Part shown: positions 1 to 9,230 of the stretch, one piece after another
How positions within the stretch are numbered: the stretch's first letter is position 1
Layout of the letters: every line of letters begins with the position of its first letter
Position numbers and translations under genes: made by a program
Origin: Erysipelotrichales bacterium
GTDB taxonomy: Bacteria; Bacillota_I; Bacilli_A; Erysipelotrichales; Erysipelotrichaceae
DNA length: 64,000 nt
Assembly (NCBI GenBank): GCA_910575705.1
Contig: CAJTFG010000001.1
Span: 683,217-747,216 of the forward strand
Direction of reading: 5' to 3'
Notes under the pieces: model-generated
Database searches by the model: none
Told to the model about the DNA's origin: nothing
Seen by the model: the letters and a program-made list of their open reading frames with translations, nothing else

Positions 1-225
1 GATCAGGGCCAGCCGGTCGGAGCGCGAGGAAACAGCGGTAACTCATCCGGTCCGCATACTCATATTGAAGTGTTTAATTTAGGAACGATCGGATTGCAGG
101 GAGCTATTTCTCTGTTTTATGCGACGGGAGCAGATTTTGCTTTCGGTACCGGTTGGAATATGAGTTCTATATGTTCGGTAAGAGGAACACCTTGCCGTGA
201 GCGTCCGGAACAAGTCTTTTCGTGA
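1..225 (+). CDS. M23-family peptidase, C-terminal end (5' partial)
   Basis: This is the end of a gene that enters the window in frame 1 and stops with TGA at 223-225. The 74 visible residues contain a LytM/M23 zinc-metallopeptidase ending: a G-x-SG-x-S-GPHTHIE segment at residues 11-23, where the HxH pair supplies metal and catalytic histidines. Family members cut peptidoglycan cross-bridges outside the membrane. In many Gram-positives such a hydrolase is activated by FtsEX, and ftsEX begins 540 bp downstream, so it may be the FtsEX effector (inference). The tail CRERPEQVF resembles other M23 tails. A strong hairpin terminator follows. Confidence 0.85.
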   Translation, partial: DQGQPVGARGNSGNSSGPHTHIEVFNLGTIGLQGAISLFYATGADFAFGTGWNMSSICSVRGTPCRERPEQVFS

Positions 226-261
226 TCGATATCGTAGAGATCTATTGGAAAAGTATCATCT

Positions 262-295
262 AAAAGCAGCGGAAATACATATCTCTGCTGCTTTT
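262..295 (+). terminator. Rho-independent terminator after M23 gene
   Basis: A 9-bp stem (AAAAGCAGC at 262-270 with GCTGCTTTT at 287-295) is followed by a short T-rich stretch. It separates the peptidase gene from the repeat element downstream. Confidence 0.8.
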
Positions 296-310
296 TATAT
301 GTGAATGCAT

Positions 311-637
311 TATGATAAGAGTGAAAGGAGTAAACATTATTTGTCGTTTCATGAGCACGATTTCTGCTTATCAAAACAAATTGGCAGGAGGAGCAACAGC
401 AGCTTACTCTAACGCAAACGCTTCCTTTTATTATCGCGGGCTTGGCTTAAGAGACTATGAACATGGTTGGAGCTCATCGACCGGAAATCATACCGCAGCA
501 CGTCAACGCCCTCTGTACTATCTCTTCAACGGTGCAGTCAATCATTGGCCTGCAAACTGGACAGATGACGGCAGAGGATCTTATTATCAGCGTCCGGCTT
601 TGTTTGATGATCGAAGATCTGTATAGGTATTCAGATC
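311..637 (+). repeat. STIS-QRPAL element, copy 1
   Basis: First of four related intergenic elements. A TATGAT -10-like box lies at 311-316, the 5' box AGCACGATTTC at 354-364 and the 3' box CAGCGTCCGGCTTTG at 588-602. The two boxes are in one open frame encoding STIS, 74 intervening residues, then QRPAL and a short tail to a TAG at 624-626. Only this copy has an ATG (351-353) directly before STIS, but no ribosome-binding site sits at the right distance; AAAGGAG at about 324-330 is too far upstream. A weak hairpin (GATCTG 616-621 / CAGATC 632-637) starts 13 nt after the 3' box. An internal degenerate QRPL occurs about 26 residues before QRPAL. Function unknown. Confidence 0.7.
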
Positions 638-728
638 CTATGTGAAAAACAAAGGATAAAGTTACCTCTTCAATAAGGAAAAGAAAGGTAAGGAAAGGGG
701 GGATAATGGAGTAGAAAAAAGAAGTGTT

Positions 729-740
729 ACATGATATAAT
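729..740 (+). promoter_or_regulatory. Probable ftsEX promoter, extended -10
   Basis: TATAAT at 735-740 is preceded by a TG one base upstream (TGATATAAT), the extended -10 pattern. No good -35 hexamer is visible. It lies about 28 bp before the ftsE start. Confidence 0.45.
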
Positions 741-767
741 GAGGCGGAAGAAGGCAGGAGTGATGAG

Positions 768-1457
768 ATGATCCGGATGGAGAACGTATCGAAGTCATAT
801 AAGAACGGAGTACACGCGTTGAGAGACGTGAATCTATATATAGGAGAAGGAGAATTCGTGTATATCATCGGGCCGACAGGGAGTGGGAAATCCACATTGA
901 TCAAGCTGTTGGACGGAGAAGAGATACCGAATACGGGAGAAGTGCATGTAGCGGGAATAGATGTAGGAAGACTGAAACATAAGAAGGTACCGATCTATCG
1001 AAGGAATATCGGTGTGGTGTTTCAGGACTTTCGGTTATTGCCGAGTTTAACGATATTTGAGAATATAGCGTTTGCGTTGGAAGTGATCGGATTGGATAAG
1101 GTGACGATACGAAGAAGAGTGAGGGAAGTATTGGAGCTGGTATCATTGAGTGAGAAGGCGAGGAGTTTTCCGCATGAATTGAGTGGAGGGCAGCAGCAGA
1201 GAGCGACGATCGGAAGAGCGATTGCGAATCGGCCGAAAGTATTGATTGCGGATGAGCCTACGGGGAACTTAGATCCGGAGAAGAGCATGGAGATCATGGG
1301 GTTATTGGAGAAGATCAATCGGGAGCAGAGGACGACGATCGTGATGGTAACGCATGATGCGCAGTTGGTGAATCGATATAAGAAGAGGACGATCGCATTA
1401 GAAGAAGGATATGTAGTAGCGGATATACAGAAAGGCGGGTATATTGCTCATGATTAG
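768..1457 (+). CDS. ftsE: Cell-division ABC transporter ATP-binding protein FtsE
   Basis: The 229-residue ATPase pairs with the membrane protein FtsX and transmits ATP hydrolysis across the membrane to control peptidoglycan hydrolases at division or elongation sites. Visible motifs are Walker A GPTGSGKS at residues 35-42, the LSGGQQQR signature near 138 and Walker B LIADEPTGNLDPE near 160. The ATG at 768 has AGGAG 9-14 bp upstream. The stop overlaps the start of ftsX, so the two are translationally coupled. Codon use is odd: Arg is almost only AGA/AGG/CGG/CGA and Gly almost only GGA/GGG, unlike ftsX and other neighbours. Confidence 0.95.
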   Translation: MIRMENVSKSYKNGVHALRDVNLYIGEGEFVYIIGPTGSGKSTLIKLLDGEEIPNTGEVHVAGIDVGRLKHKKVPIYRRNIGVVFQDFRLLPSLTIFENIAFALEVIGLDKVTIRRRVREVLELVSLSEKARSFPHELSGGQQQRATIGRAIANRPKVLIADEPTGNLDPEKSMEIMGLLEKINREQRTTIVMVTHDAQLVNRYKKRTIALEEGYVVADIQKGGYIAHD

Positions 1458-2349
1458 TTTTTTCACCGTGCTGGGACGTCATATCAAATCAGCATTTCTC
1501 AGTTTGTTTCGTCATGTGGCAATGACGATTTCTTCTTCATCGGCGGTTACCGTTACCTTGATTCTTTTTGCGGCCTTTCTTCTTTTGGCAGGAAACATAT
1601 CCAAATTTACGGGAAATATCGAATCTGATTTTCGGATCCATGTCGTGTTGAATCAAGATCAAATGCAGCAGGAGCAGTTTGATTCCATGCATAGTCAGCT
1701 GCTTGCGTTGGAGCATGTGGAAAAAGCGGAGTTTTCTTCCAAAGATCAGGAACTGGAACTGTATATTGAGGAAAAAGGAGAAGCCTTTGCGCTGTATCGC
1801 GGGGACAGCCCGCTTGGTAATGCGTTTTTCGTAACGGTCGACAGCGGCGATAATATCGAAACGGTTACGCAGCAGATTAAAAATCTGCCGGGTGTCAGCA
1901 ATGCGACATATGGAGGGGACAGTGTTTCGCAGATGGTAGATATATTAAATACGGTACGTATCGGCGGTTTGGCATTTGTGGCGTTATTGACGTTTTTAGC
2001 GGTCTTTTTGATCTCTAATACGATCAAGATCTCTATTTATGCCCGTAATCAGGAAATCGCGATCATGCGCAATGTCGGTGCGACCAATCATTATATTAAG
2101 ATGCCGTTTATGATCGAAGGAATGTTCATCGGTATATTCGGTGCATTGCTGCCGTGTCTGCTTGCTTATTTCGGTTATGAGTATCTTTACAATACCATGG
2201 GCGGTCAAATATTCACATCGGCTTTCCGATTGCTGACACCGATACCTTTTGGTGTAGAGGTATGCGTAGTGCTTGTTTTGTTCGGTGCATTGGTTGGCAT
2301 ACTGGGAAGTTCTCATGCGGTGAATAAGTATCTGAAATGGGTACGATGA
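1450..2349 (+). CDS. ftsX: Cell-division ABC transporter permease FtsX
   Basis: This is the membrane partner of FtsE. It has an N-terminal cytosolic helix, a first membrane segment near residues 30-50, an extracellular domain (about 55-165) that in this family contacts peptidoglycan hydrolases, and three further membrane segments in the C-terminal FtsX domain containing the RNQEIAIMRNVGAT motif. I chose the ATG at 1450, which overlaps the ftsE end by 8 bp. An in-frame TTG at 1444 is possible but less likely. Length, about 299 residues, is normal. Confidence 0.95.
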   Translation: MISFFTVLGRHIKSAFLSLFRHVAMTISSSSAVTVTLILFAAFLLLAGNISKFTGNIESDFRIHVVLNQDQMQQEQFDSMHSQLLALEHVEKAEFSSKDQELELYIEEKGEAFALYRGDSPLGNAFFVTVDSGDNIETVTQQIKNLPGVSNATYGGDSVSQMVDILNTVRIGGLAFVALLTFLAVFLISNTIKISIYARNQEIAIMRNVGATNHYIKMPFMIEGMFIGIFGALLPCLLAYFGYEYLYNTMGGQIFTSAFRLLTPIPFGVEVCVVLVLFGALVGILGSSHAVNKYLKWVR

Positions 2350-2387
2350 AAAGATGATGATTTATAAGCGGTCATAAAGAAAAAGAA

Positions 2388-2426
2388 ACCCTTCATATCG
2401 GATAAAACGATGTGAAGGGTATTTTT
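2388..2426 (+). terminator. Terminator of ftsEX
   Basis: A 13-bp stem (2388-2400 with 2408-2420, one G-T pair, 7-nt loop) is followed by ATTTTT. Confidence 0.9.
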
Positions 2427-2699
2427 AACAAAATATATATGGATATTTAAAAATACGCTGAAAAGATTTTTTATAGTGAGATGAGCTGTGTTCAAAAAAC
2501 AGAGGTGCACATAAACACTGCCTGTTTCACTGTTTTGCTTATACGATAGGTAAGCTTTTACATCCTTTTTCGAGAAATCCGTTTTTTCCGCATACGCCCA
2601 TTCAATTACATATGAAATTATGATAATATTAATATAGTATGCAAATCACGAATGAATGCAAATAAGGATAAAAGAATATACTCTTTTGAGGTGTGAAAC
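2427..2699. other. AT-rich intergenic region before ctpA
   Basis: The stretch is AT-rich and contains no convincing gene. A TATGATAATATTAATATAGTATG run near 2620-2642 could hold the ctpA promoter, but no clean -35/-10 pair can be picked out. An imperfect AACAG/CTGTT dyad near 2497-2527 has no T-run. Confidence 0.4.
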
Positions 2700-4187
2700 A
2701 TGGAAGAAAAGAAAATTATAAAATATAAGCTTGTTCGGCATAAATGGCCGGATGAAATAGCTGCGGAAAAACGGGTGCGAAGAAGAAAGATCATGACAGC
2801 GGCTAGTCTGGTCGTTTGTTTTCTCATGGGGTATTTTGCTTCCTGTATCGTTCCTCCTTTTGCGAAGACAATGCCCGATAGCAACATGGAAAAGCTGGAG
2901 AGCATCTATGATATCATGACGAAAAAGTGGTATTTCGGAAAGGATATCGATGATTTGGATAATGTGCTTATGACATCTGCGATCGACGGTATGGTAAACA
3001 GCGGCGGCGATATTCATACGGCGTATATGGATGCGGACCAGGCAGCCAGCTTTATGAGTTCTCTGGAAGGCAATTTCGTCGGTATCGGTGTTCAGTACTA
3101 TGCGATCAACGACAGTACGTTTATTATTGAAAGAGTATTTAAGGATTCGCCGGCAGAAGCGGCGGGGATGATGCAGGGAGATCAGATCTACAGCATTAAT
3201 AAAGAACTCTGCGATGGTATGACCATAGATGAAGTTGCGGATAAGATCAAAGGAGACGCCGGGACGAGCGTATCCTTGGAGATCCTCAGAGAGGGGAAAG
3301 TGATCCCTCTGGATATCATTCGCGGAGAAGTGAAAAGCTCCGTTTACGGAGAGATAAAAGAGGAAGTCGGTATTTTGGAGATCACGTCCTTTGCGGAAAC
3401 GAGCGGCGAAGAGGTAGGTAAGTATGTAAAGGAATTTAAACAGAAAGGCATCAAGCGTCTGATCATCGATCTCAGGGATAACAGCGGCGGATATTTGAAA
3501 GCCGCAAGAGAGATCGCTTCTTATTTTCTTCCGGAAGGAACCGTGATCTTTAAGGAGCTGCATCGCAATGGCGTCTATAACGAATATACGTCTTTAGGCA
3601 GTGCAGAGGGGTATTCCTTTGATAAGATCGTGATTTTGGTCAATCATAATAGTGCAAGCGCTTCGGAAGTGCTGACCATGGCATTAAAAGAACAGCTGCA
3701 GGCTGTTGTCGTCGGTGTAAATTCTTATGGGAAAGGCACAGTGCAGACGACGCTTCCTTTTGCGGACGGAAGTTCCATCAAATATACGATGGCAGAGTGG
3801 ACGTCGCCGAATGAAGTTCGCATCAACGGCATCGGTATTCAGCCGGATTATGAAGTAGAACTCGATCCGGCTATTACGATGGGGGCACCCGGTCTTGAGG
3901 AAGAGGAACGCTATCAGGAAGATACCGTCTCTCTGGCAGCAAAATCCGTACAGACGTATTTGAAATTTTTAGGGTATGACGTCGATCGTACGGATATGTA
4001 TTTTTCTTTGGCATCCGCACAGGCACTGCGCAAATATCAAAGCGATAACGGTATGGAAGTGACCGGTGTGATCGATGCGGACATCGTCAGCGCTCTGCTT
4101 TCTTCCTGTTCTGTGAAATGGCATCGTGAACAGGATACGCTTGATCTGCAGATGATCAAGGCTATGGAAGTCATACGTGCCCAATAA
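2700..4187 (+). CDS. S41-family carboxy-terminal processing peptidase
   Basis: A membrane-anchored CtpA/CtpB-type serine protease of 495 residues. It has a basic cytosolic N-terminus, one membrane segment at about residues 30-52, a PDZ domain at about 110-190 (the segment around GIGVQYYAI and SPAEAAGM), and the S41 catalytic domain with Ser in NHNSASASE and Lys in SYGKGTVQ. A peptidoglycan-binding-1 domain lies at about 405-475. The family trims C-termini of exported proteins outside the membrane. ATG 2700 follows GAGGTG. It ends 67 bp before uvrB and may share its transcript. Confidence 0.93.
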   Translation: MEEKKIIKYKLVRHKWPDEIAAEKRVRRRKIMTAASLVVCFLMGYFASCIVPPFAKTMPDSNMEKLESIYDIMTKKWYFGKDIDDLDNVLMTSAIDGMVNSGGDIHTAYMDADQAASFMSSLEGNFVGIGVQYYAINDSTFIIERVFKDSPAEAAGMMQGDQIYSINKELCDGMTIDEVADKIKGDAGTSVSLEILREGKVIPLDIIRGEVKSSVYGEIKEEVGILEITSFAETSGEEVGKYVKEFKQKGIKRLIIDLRDNSGGYLKAAREIASYFLPEGTVIFKELHRNGVYNEYTSLGSAEGYSFDKIVILVNHNSASASEVLTMALKEQLQAVVVGVNSYGKGTVQTTLPFADGSSIKYTMAEWTSPNEVRINGIGIQPDYEVELDPAITMGAPGLEEEERYQEDTVSLAAKSVQTYLKFLGYDVDRTDMYFSLASAQALRKYQSDNGMEVTGVIDADIVSALLSSCSVKWHREQDTLDLQMIKAMEVIRAQ

Positions 4188-4254
4188 ACCGTTTGAATCT
4201 GTTTTTATAGCGGCAGTGATGAAAAGGATGATATAGCGAGAAGAGGTGGATTTT

Positions 4255-6225
4255 ATGGATCATTTTGAATTAGTATCGGAGTATAAGCCGCAGGGTGACC
4301 AGATCAAGGCTATCCGCGAACTCGTTCAGGGGATACAGGATGGGAAAAAACAACAGGTCCTTCTCGGTGCGACAGGAACCGGTAAGACGTTTACCGTTTC
4401 CAATGTGATCGCTCAGGTAAACAAGCCTACGCTTGTTTTCGTACATAATAAAACGTTGGCTGGTCAGCTGTATTCCGAATTCAAAGAATTCTTCCCGCAT
4501 AACCGCGTTGAATATTTCGTATCGAATTTTGACTATTATCAACCGGAAGCTTACCTTCCGAAAAGCGATACGTATATCGATAAAAATGCAACGACGAATA
4601 TGGAGCTGGATATGCTTCGCATGGCGGCTGTCAACTCTATATTAGAACGAAGGGATACGATTATCATCGCATCCGTCGCCTGTATTTACGGAGCCAGTAA
4701 TCCTGAGCAATATAAGGAGATGTTTTTTACTCTTCGCGTTGGAGAAAAAGTAGACCGCAAGGAGTTGTTAGGAAAACTGGTATCCCGGCAATATACGAGA
4801 AACGACCTCGATCTGGGCAGAGGGTGTTTTCGTGTGCGCGGGGATGTTATCGAAGTTGCCCCGGGGCATACGGATTCCTTCCTTCTTCGCATTGAACTGT
4901 TTGATGATGAGATCGAACGTATTGCAGAAGTAGATCCTCTGAGTGGAAAGACATTGAATGCCTATACGGTATATGTCGTATATCCGGCAAGCGGTTATGC
5001 TTCCAGCAAAGACGTCATGCTGCGGGCTTGTGCAACGATCAGTGAAGAGCTGGAGGCGCGGTTGGATGTTCTTGAAAAAGAAGGGAAGCTGTTGGAAAAA
5101 CAGCGTTTAGAACAGCGTACCCGTTATGATCTGGAAGCGCTGCGCGAATTCGGCGTATGTCCGGGTATAGAGAACTATTCCCGCCATATCGACGGACGGA
5201 GACCGGGTGAACGGCCGTATACACTTTTTGATTATTTTCCGGATGATTTCTTGTTGATCGTAGATGAATCCCACGTATCTCTGCCGCAGATCCGCGGTAT
5301 GTATAACGGTGACAGGGCGCGTAAGGAAGTGCTTGTCGATTACGGGTTCCGCCTTCCGAGTGCTTTGGATAACCGTCCGATGCGCTTTGAGGAGTTTGAA
5401 AGCATGGTTCATCAGGCGATCTTCGTATCGGCGACACCGGGAGATTACGAGCTGGAAAAGACAAACAAAGAGATTGTGGAACAGATCATCCGTCCGACCG
5501 GTTTGTTGGATCCTGTGGTGGAAGTACGTCCTACCCATGGACAGATCGACGATCTGACGGATGAGATACGGACGCGTATTGCGCGGAATGAGCGTACGCT
5601 CGTAACGACGCTCACCGTACGGATGGCGGAAGATCTGACAGCGTATTTGAAACAGATGGATTTTAAAGTCGCATGGCTGCATCATGAGGTAAAGACGATC
5701 GAGCGTACGGAGATCATACGCGATCTGCGTAAGGGGAAATACGATGTATTGATCGGTATCAACTTATTGCGGGAAGGTTTGGATATTCCGGAAGTGTCAT
5801 TGATTGCCATATTGGATGCCGATAAAGAAGGCTTTTTGCGCAGTCAGCGCTCTTTGGTACAGATCATCGGGCGTGCGGCGCGAAACGCAGACGGCCATGT
5901 CATCATGTACGGTGATACGATCACCGGTTCCATGCAGTATGCGTTAGATGAGACGAACCGCCGCCGAAGCATTCAGATCGCTTATAATGAAAAGCACGGT
6001 ATCGTGCCGAAGACGATCGTGAAACCGATCCATGAAGCGGTGCACAGCAAAGAAACGCAGGAGATGGCGGCTAAGTATATCCGTAAGCAATCCAAGGTAT
6101 CCAAGAAAGATAAGGATAAGCTGTTGGCGAATATTGAGAAGGAAATGCGAGAGGCAGCGAAGGTGCTCGACTTTGAGAGGGCAGCGGAATTACGCGATAT
6201 ACTGCTGGAGCTGCGCAATTCTTAA
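4255..6225 (+). CDS. uvrB: Excinuclease ABC subunit B
   Basis: The damage-verifying helicase-like subunit of nucleotide excision repair. It receives damaged DNA from UvrA and recruits UvrC. Motifs include Walker A GATGTGKT near residue 42, the Tyr-rich beta-hairpin region around [12 protein letters not shown], helicase motif DESH, the SATPGDYE segment, QIIGRAARN in motif VI, and a C-terminal UVR domain (ANIEKEM...FERAAELRD) that binds UvrC. The start at 4255 is chosen because AGAGGTG sits 6-12 bp upstream; an in-frame GTG at 4246 lies inside that site. Confidence 0.97.
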   Translation: MDHFELVSEYKPQGDQIKAIRELVQGIQDGKKQQVLLGATGTGKTFTVSNVIAQVNKPTLVFVHNKTLAGQLYSEFKEFFPHNRVEYFVSNFDYYQPEAYLPKSDTYIDKNATTNMELDMLRMAAVNSILERRDTIIIASVACIYGASNPEQYKEMFFTLRVGEKVDRKELLGKLVSRQYTRNDLDLGRGCFRVRGDVIEVAPGHTDSFLLRIELFDDEIERIAEVDPLSGKTLNAYTVYVVYPASGYASSKDVMLRACATISEELEARLDVLEKEGKLLEKQRLEQRTRYDLEALREFGVCPGIENYSRHIDGRRPGERPYTLFDYFPDDFLLIVDESHVSLPQIRGMYNGDRARKEVLVDYGFRLPSALDNRPMRFEEFESMVHQAIFVSATPGDYELEKTNKEIVEQIIRPTGLLDPVVEVRPTHGQIDDLTDEIRTRIARNERTLVTTLTVRMAEDLTAYLKQMDFKVAWLHHEVKTIERTEIIRDLRKGKYDVLIGINLLREGLDIPEVSLIAILDADKEGFLRSQRSLVQIIGRAARNADGHVIMYGDTITGSMQYALDETNRRRSIQIAYNEKHGIVPKTIVKPIHEAVHSKETQEMAAKYIRKQSKVSKKDKDKLLANIEKEMREAAKVLDFERAAELRDILLELRNS

Positions 6226-6237
6226 ATAGATGTATAC

Positions 6238-6262
6238 AGGATCGGTAACACCGATCCTTTTC
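6238..6262 (+). terminator. Terminator or attenuator between uvrB and uvrA
   Basis: A 9-bp perfect stem AGGATCGGT/ACCGATCCT (6238-6246, 6250-6258) is followed by TTTT. It suggests uvrA can be transcribed separately. Confidence 0.8.
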
Positions 6263-6405
6263 CATAGGAAGCATGGTATAGAGATGTCGGAAGGTGTCAT
6301 ATTATGGGAGACGGGAATATGGAAAAGGTTGTAAAATTTCGTGAGAAATCATCGAAATTTTATGTGTACTGGGGTATAATAAGTAAGTATATCGAGGTGA
6401 TGCAT

Positions 6406-9228
6406 ATGAAACATGATTACATAGAAATCAAAGGGGCACGTGAGAATAATTTGAAAAATATCGATGTTCAGGTGCCTAGAAATAAATTCGTGATAATGAC
6501 AGGGGTATCCGGTTCGGGTAAGACGTCGCTGGCGTTTGATACGATCTATGCGGAAGGACAGCGTCGGTATGTGGAGTCTTTGAGCGCCTATGCCCGGCAG
6601 TTTTTAGGCAATAGTGAAAAGCCGGATGTCGATTCTATAGAGGGACTTTCTCCGTCTATTTCCATCGATCAGAAAACAACGAGCAACAACCCGCGTTCTA
6701 CGGTAGGGACCGTGACGGAGATCTATGATTATCTTCGTCTTCTGTATGCCCGCATCGGTGTTCCGTATTGTCCGACGCACCATGAACCGATCACATCCCA
6801 GACGGTAAAGCAGATGGTCGATCGCATTATGGAATTGGAAGATAAAACGCGCCTGCAGATCCTTTCCCCTGTTGTAAAGGGAAAAAAAGGAACGCACAAA
6901 GATCTTTTGGATCGTCTGCGGAAAGAAGGTTTTATCCGTGTTCGTATCGATAAAGAAACGAAGCTTCTCGAAGAGGTGGATCTGTTAGAAAAAAATAAAA
7001 AACACGATATTGATGTCGTTGTCGACCGTATCGTGAAAGGGGAGGATCGTTCTCGTATCCATGATTCTCTGGAAACGGCCCTAAAGCTGAGTGACGGCAT
7101 GGCGATCGCGGCTTATGATAAGGAAGAGATCCTTTTTTCCAGCAATTATTCATGCAAGTACTGCGGATTTTCCATACCGAAGCTGGAACCGCGTCTGTTT
7201 TCTTTTAATGCACCGTTTGGCGCATGTGAGGAATGCAAGGGATTGGGCTTTACGCAAAAAGTCGATTTGGATTATCTGATGCCGGATAAAAAACTGTCCA
7301 TTCGGCAGGGCGGTATCATATACTATAAAAATATCATGGGAAAGGAAAATATCGAGTGGCAGCGGTTTAAAGTACTTTTGGACTATTACCATATTGATAT
7401 AGATAAGCCTTTGTGCAAGATGACGAAGAAAGAAATGGATCTGATGATGTATGGCTCTCATGATCTGATCGAATATGAAATCACGAGCAAATCCGGAAAT
7501 TCCTTTAAGCGTACCGAATATATCGAGGGTGTCTGTTCGCTTATTGAACGCCGTTATATGGAAACGACATCCCAGATGTCCAGAGAGTGGTATGCGACGT
7601 TTTTGGCAGAAGCGCCTTGTCCGACTTGCGGTGGCAAGCGTTTGAATGAACAGGCTTTATGTGTGCGGATCGGCGGATTGAACATTTATGAATGGACGAA
7701 GATGTCTGTTTGTCAGGCGGTAGACTTTATGGCGCAGCTGACGCTTACAAAGCAGCAGGCGGATATTGCGGCACTCATATTAAAGGAGATCAAAGAGCGC
7801 CTGTCCTTCCTGCATAACGTGGGATTGGGATATCTGACATTGGATCGCCTTGCGGGAACATTAAGCGGCGGAGAAGCACAGCGCATTCGTTTGGCAACGC
7901 AGATCGGTTCCCGTTTAAGCGGCGTATTGTATGTATTGGATGAACCGAGTATCGGACTTCATCAGCGGGATAATGACCGTTTGATCGCGACGCTGAAAAA
8001 TATGCGCGATCTCGGCAATTCCTTGATCGTCGTAGAGCACGATGAGGATACGATGCTCGCTTCGGATTATATTATCGATATCGGGCCGGGTGCGGGTATC
8101 CATGGCGGAGAGGTCGTTGCTTACGGGACACCGAAAGAAGTCATGGAGAATGAAAATTCCATTACCGGTCAGTATTTGAGCGGTAAGCGAAAGATCGAGA
8201 TCCCTTCTGAGCGCAAGAAGGGAAACGGAAAATATTTGGAAGTCGTAGATGCATATGAGAATAATCTGAAACATGTTAATGTAAAGATGCCGTTAGGCGC
8301 TTTTAACGTCGTGACCGGTGTAAGCGGAAGCGGGAAGTCTTCGCTTGTGAATGAGATCATCTATAAAGAGATCGCTCATGAGCTCGGCAGGGTTCGTTTA
8401 AAGCCGGGGAAACATAAAAAGATCAAGGGGATCCGCAATATCGATAAGATCATTGAAATATCCCAGGATCCGATCGGTCGTACGCCTCGCAGTAATCCGG
8501 CGACGTATACCGGTGTATTTGATGATATCCGTGATCTGTTTACGCAGACGCCGGAAGCGAAGATGCGCGGATATGAAAAGGGAAGGTTCTCTTTTAATGT
8601 GAAGGGGGGACGCTGTGAGGCATGTCAGGGAGACGGTATTTTACGTATTTCCATGCATTTTTTGCCGGATGTATTCGTCCCTTGTGAAGAGTGCGGCGGC
8701 AAGCGCTATAATGAAGAGACATTGCAAGTTACATATAAAGGGAAAAATATTTATGATGTGCTGGAGATGAGCGTGGAGGAAGCGATCGATTTCTTTGCGA
8801 ATATGCATAAGATCAAACATAAGTTGCAGACTTTGAAAGATGTCGGGTTGGGATATATCAAACTCGGGCAAAGTGCGACGACGCTTTCCGGCGGTGAAGC
8901 ACAGCGTGTGAAGCTGGCAAGCGAACTGCAGCGCAAGGCGACGGGGAAAACGCTGTTTATTTTGGATGAGCCGACGACCGGACTGCATACGCATGATGTG
9001 CGCAAATTGCTGGAGGTATTGCAGCGTATCGTAAATAACGGCGATACCGTGCTTGTTATCGAACATAATTTGGATGTGATCAAATGTGCGGATCATATTA
9101 TTGATATCGGACCGGAAGGCGGCGATGAAGGCGGACAGATCATCGCATGCGGGACACCGGAAGAAATTGCAGAAGTTGAAGAGAGCCATACGGGAAGATA
9201 TTTGGCTAAGATCCTGAAAAGAGGTTAA
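6406..9228 (+). CDS. uvrA: Excinuclease ABC subunit A
   Basis: DNA-damage sensor of nucleotide excision repair, a tandem ABC ATPase of about 940 residues. The first Walker A is GVSGSGKTS near residue 32 and the second GVSGSGKSS near 637. Zinc-finger cysteines appear in CKYCGF...CEEC and in CEACQGDG...CEECGGKRY, with ABC signatures LSGGEAQR in both halves. I chose ATG 6406, preceded by GAGGTG 7-12 bp upstream. A longer in-frame start at 6304 has no ribosome site and covers the likely promoter (TATAAT at 6375-6380). The stop lies 2 bp before hprK. Confidence 0.97.
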   Translation: MKHDYIEIKGARENNLKNIDVQVPRNKFVIMTGVSGSGKTSLAFDTIYAEGQRRYVESLSAYARQFLGNSEKPDVDSIEGLSPSISIDQKTTSNNPRSTVGTVTEIYDYLRLLYARIGVPYCPTHHEPITSQTVKQMVDRIMELEDKTRLQILSPVVKGKKGTHKDLLDRLRKEGFIRVRIDKETKLLEEVDLLEKNKKHDIDVVVDRIVKGEDRSRIHDSLETALKLSDGMAIAAYDKEEILFSSNYSCKYCGFSIPKLEPRLFSFNAPFGACEECKGLGFTQKVDLDYLMPDKKLSIRQGGIIYYKNIMGKENIEWQRFKVLLDYYHIDIDKPLCKMTKKEMDLMMYGSHDLIEYEITSKSGNSFKRTEYIEGVCSLIERRYMETTSQMSREWYATFLAEAPCPTCGGKRLNEQALCVRIGGLNIYEWTKMSVCQAVDFMAQLTLTKQQADIAALILKEIKERLSFLHNVGLGYLTLDRLAGTLSGGEAQRIRLATQIGSRLSGVLYVLDEPSIGLHQRDNDRLIATLKNMRDLGNSLIVVEHDEDTMLASDYIIDIGPGAGIHGGEVVAYGTPKEVMENENSITGQYLSGKRKIEIPSERKKGNGKYLEVVDAYENNLKHVNVKMPLGAFNVVTGVSGSGKSSLVNEIIYKEIAHELGRVRLKPGKHKKIKGIRNIDKIIEISQDPIGRTPRSNPATYTGVFDDIRDLFTQTPEAKMRGYEKGRFSFNVKGGRCEACQGDGILRISMHFLPDVFVPCEECGGKRYNEETLQVTYKGKNIYDVLEMSVEEAIDFFANMHKIKHKLQTLKDVGLGYIKLGQSATTLSGGEAQRVKLASELQRKATGKTLFILDEPTTGLHTHDVRKLLEVLQRIVNNGDTVLVIEHNLDVIKCADHIIDIGPEGGDEGGQIIACGTPEEIAEVEESHTGRYLAKILKRG

Positions 9229-9230
9229 TT

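Noticed and set aside
180-225. GAGCGTCCGG in the M23 gene as another QRPAL box
   Set aside because: It encodes the CRERPEQ tail typical of such peptidases, is in another context and lacks the partner box and hairpin.
311-637. Diversity-generating retroelement in this window
   Set aside because: The cassette plus hairpin layout is reminiscent, but no reverse transcriptase, Avd or template repeat is present and adenine-specific differences cannot be shown from four very divergent copies.
2646-3563. Long minus-strand ORF opposite ctpA
   Set aside because: Shadow of the S41 protease gene; no ribosome site and no recognisable domains. The same holds for the long opposite-strand frames inside uvrB, uvrA, rlmB, serC and GH13.
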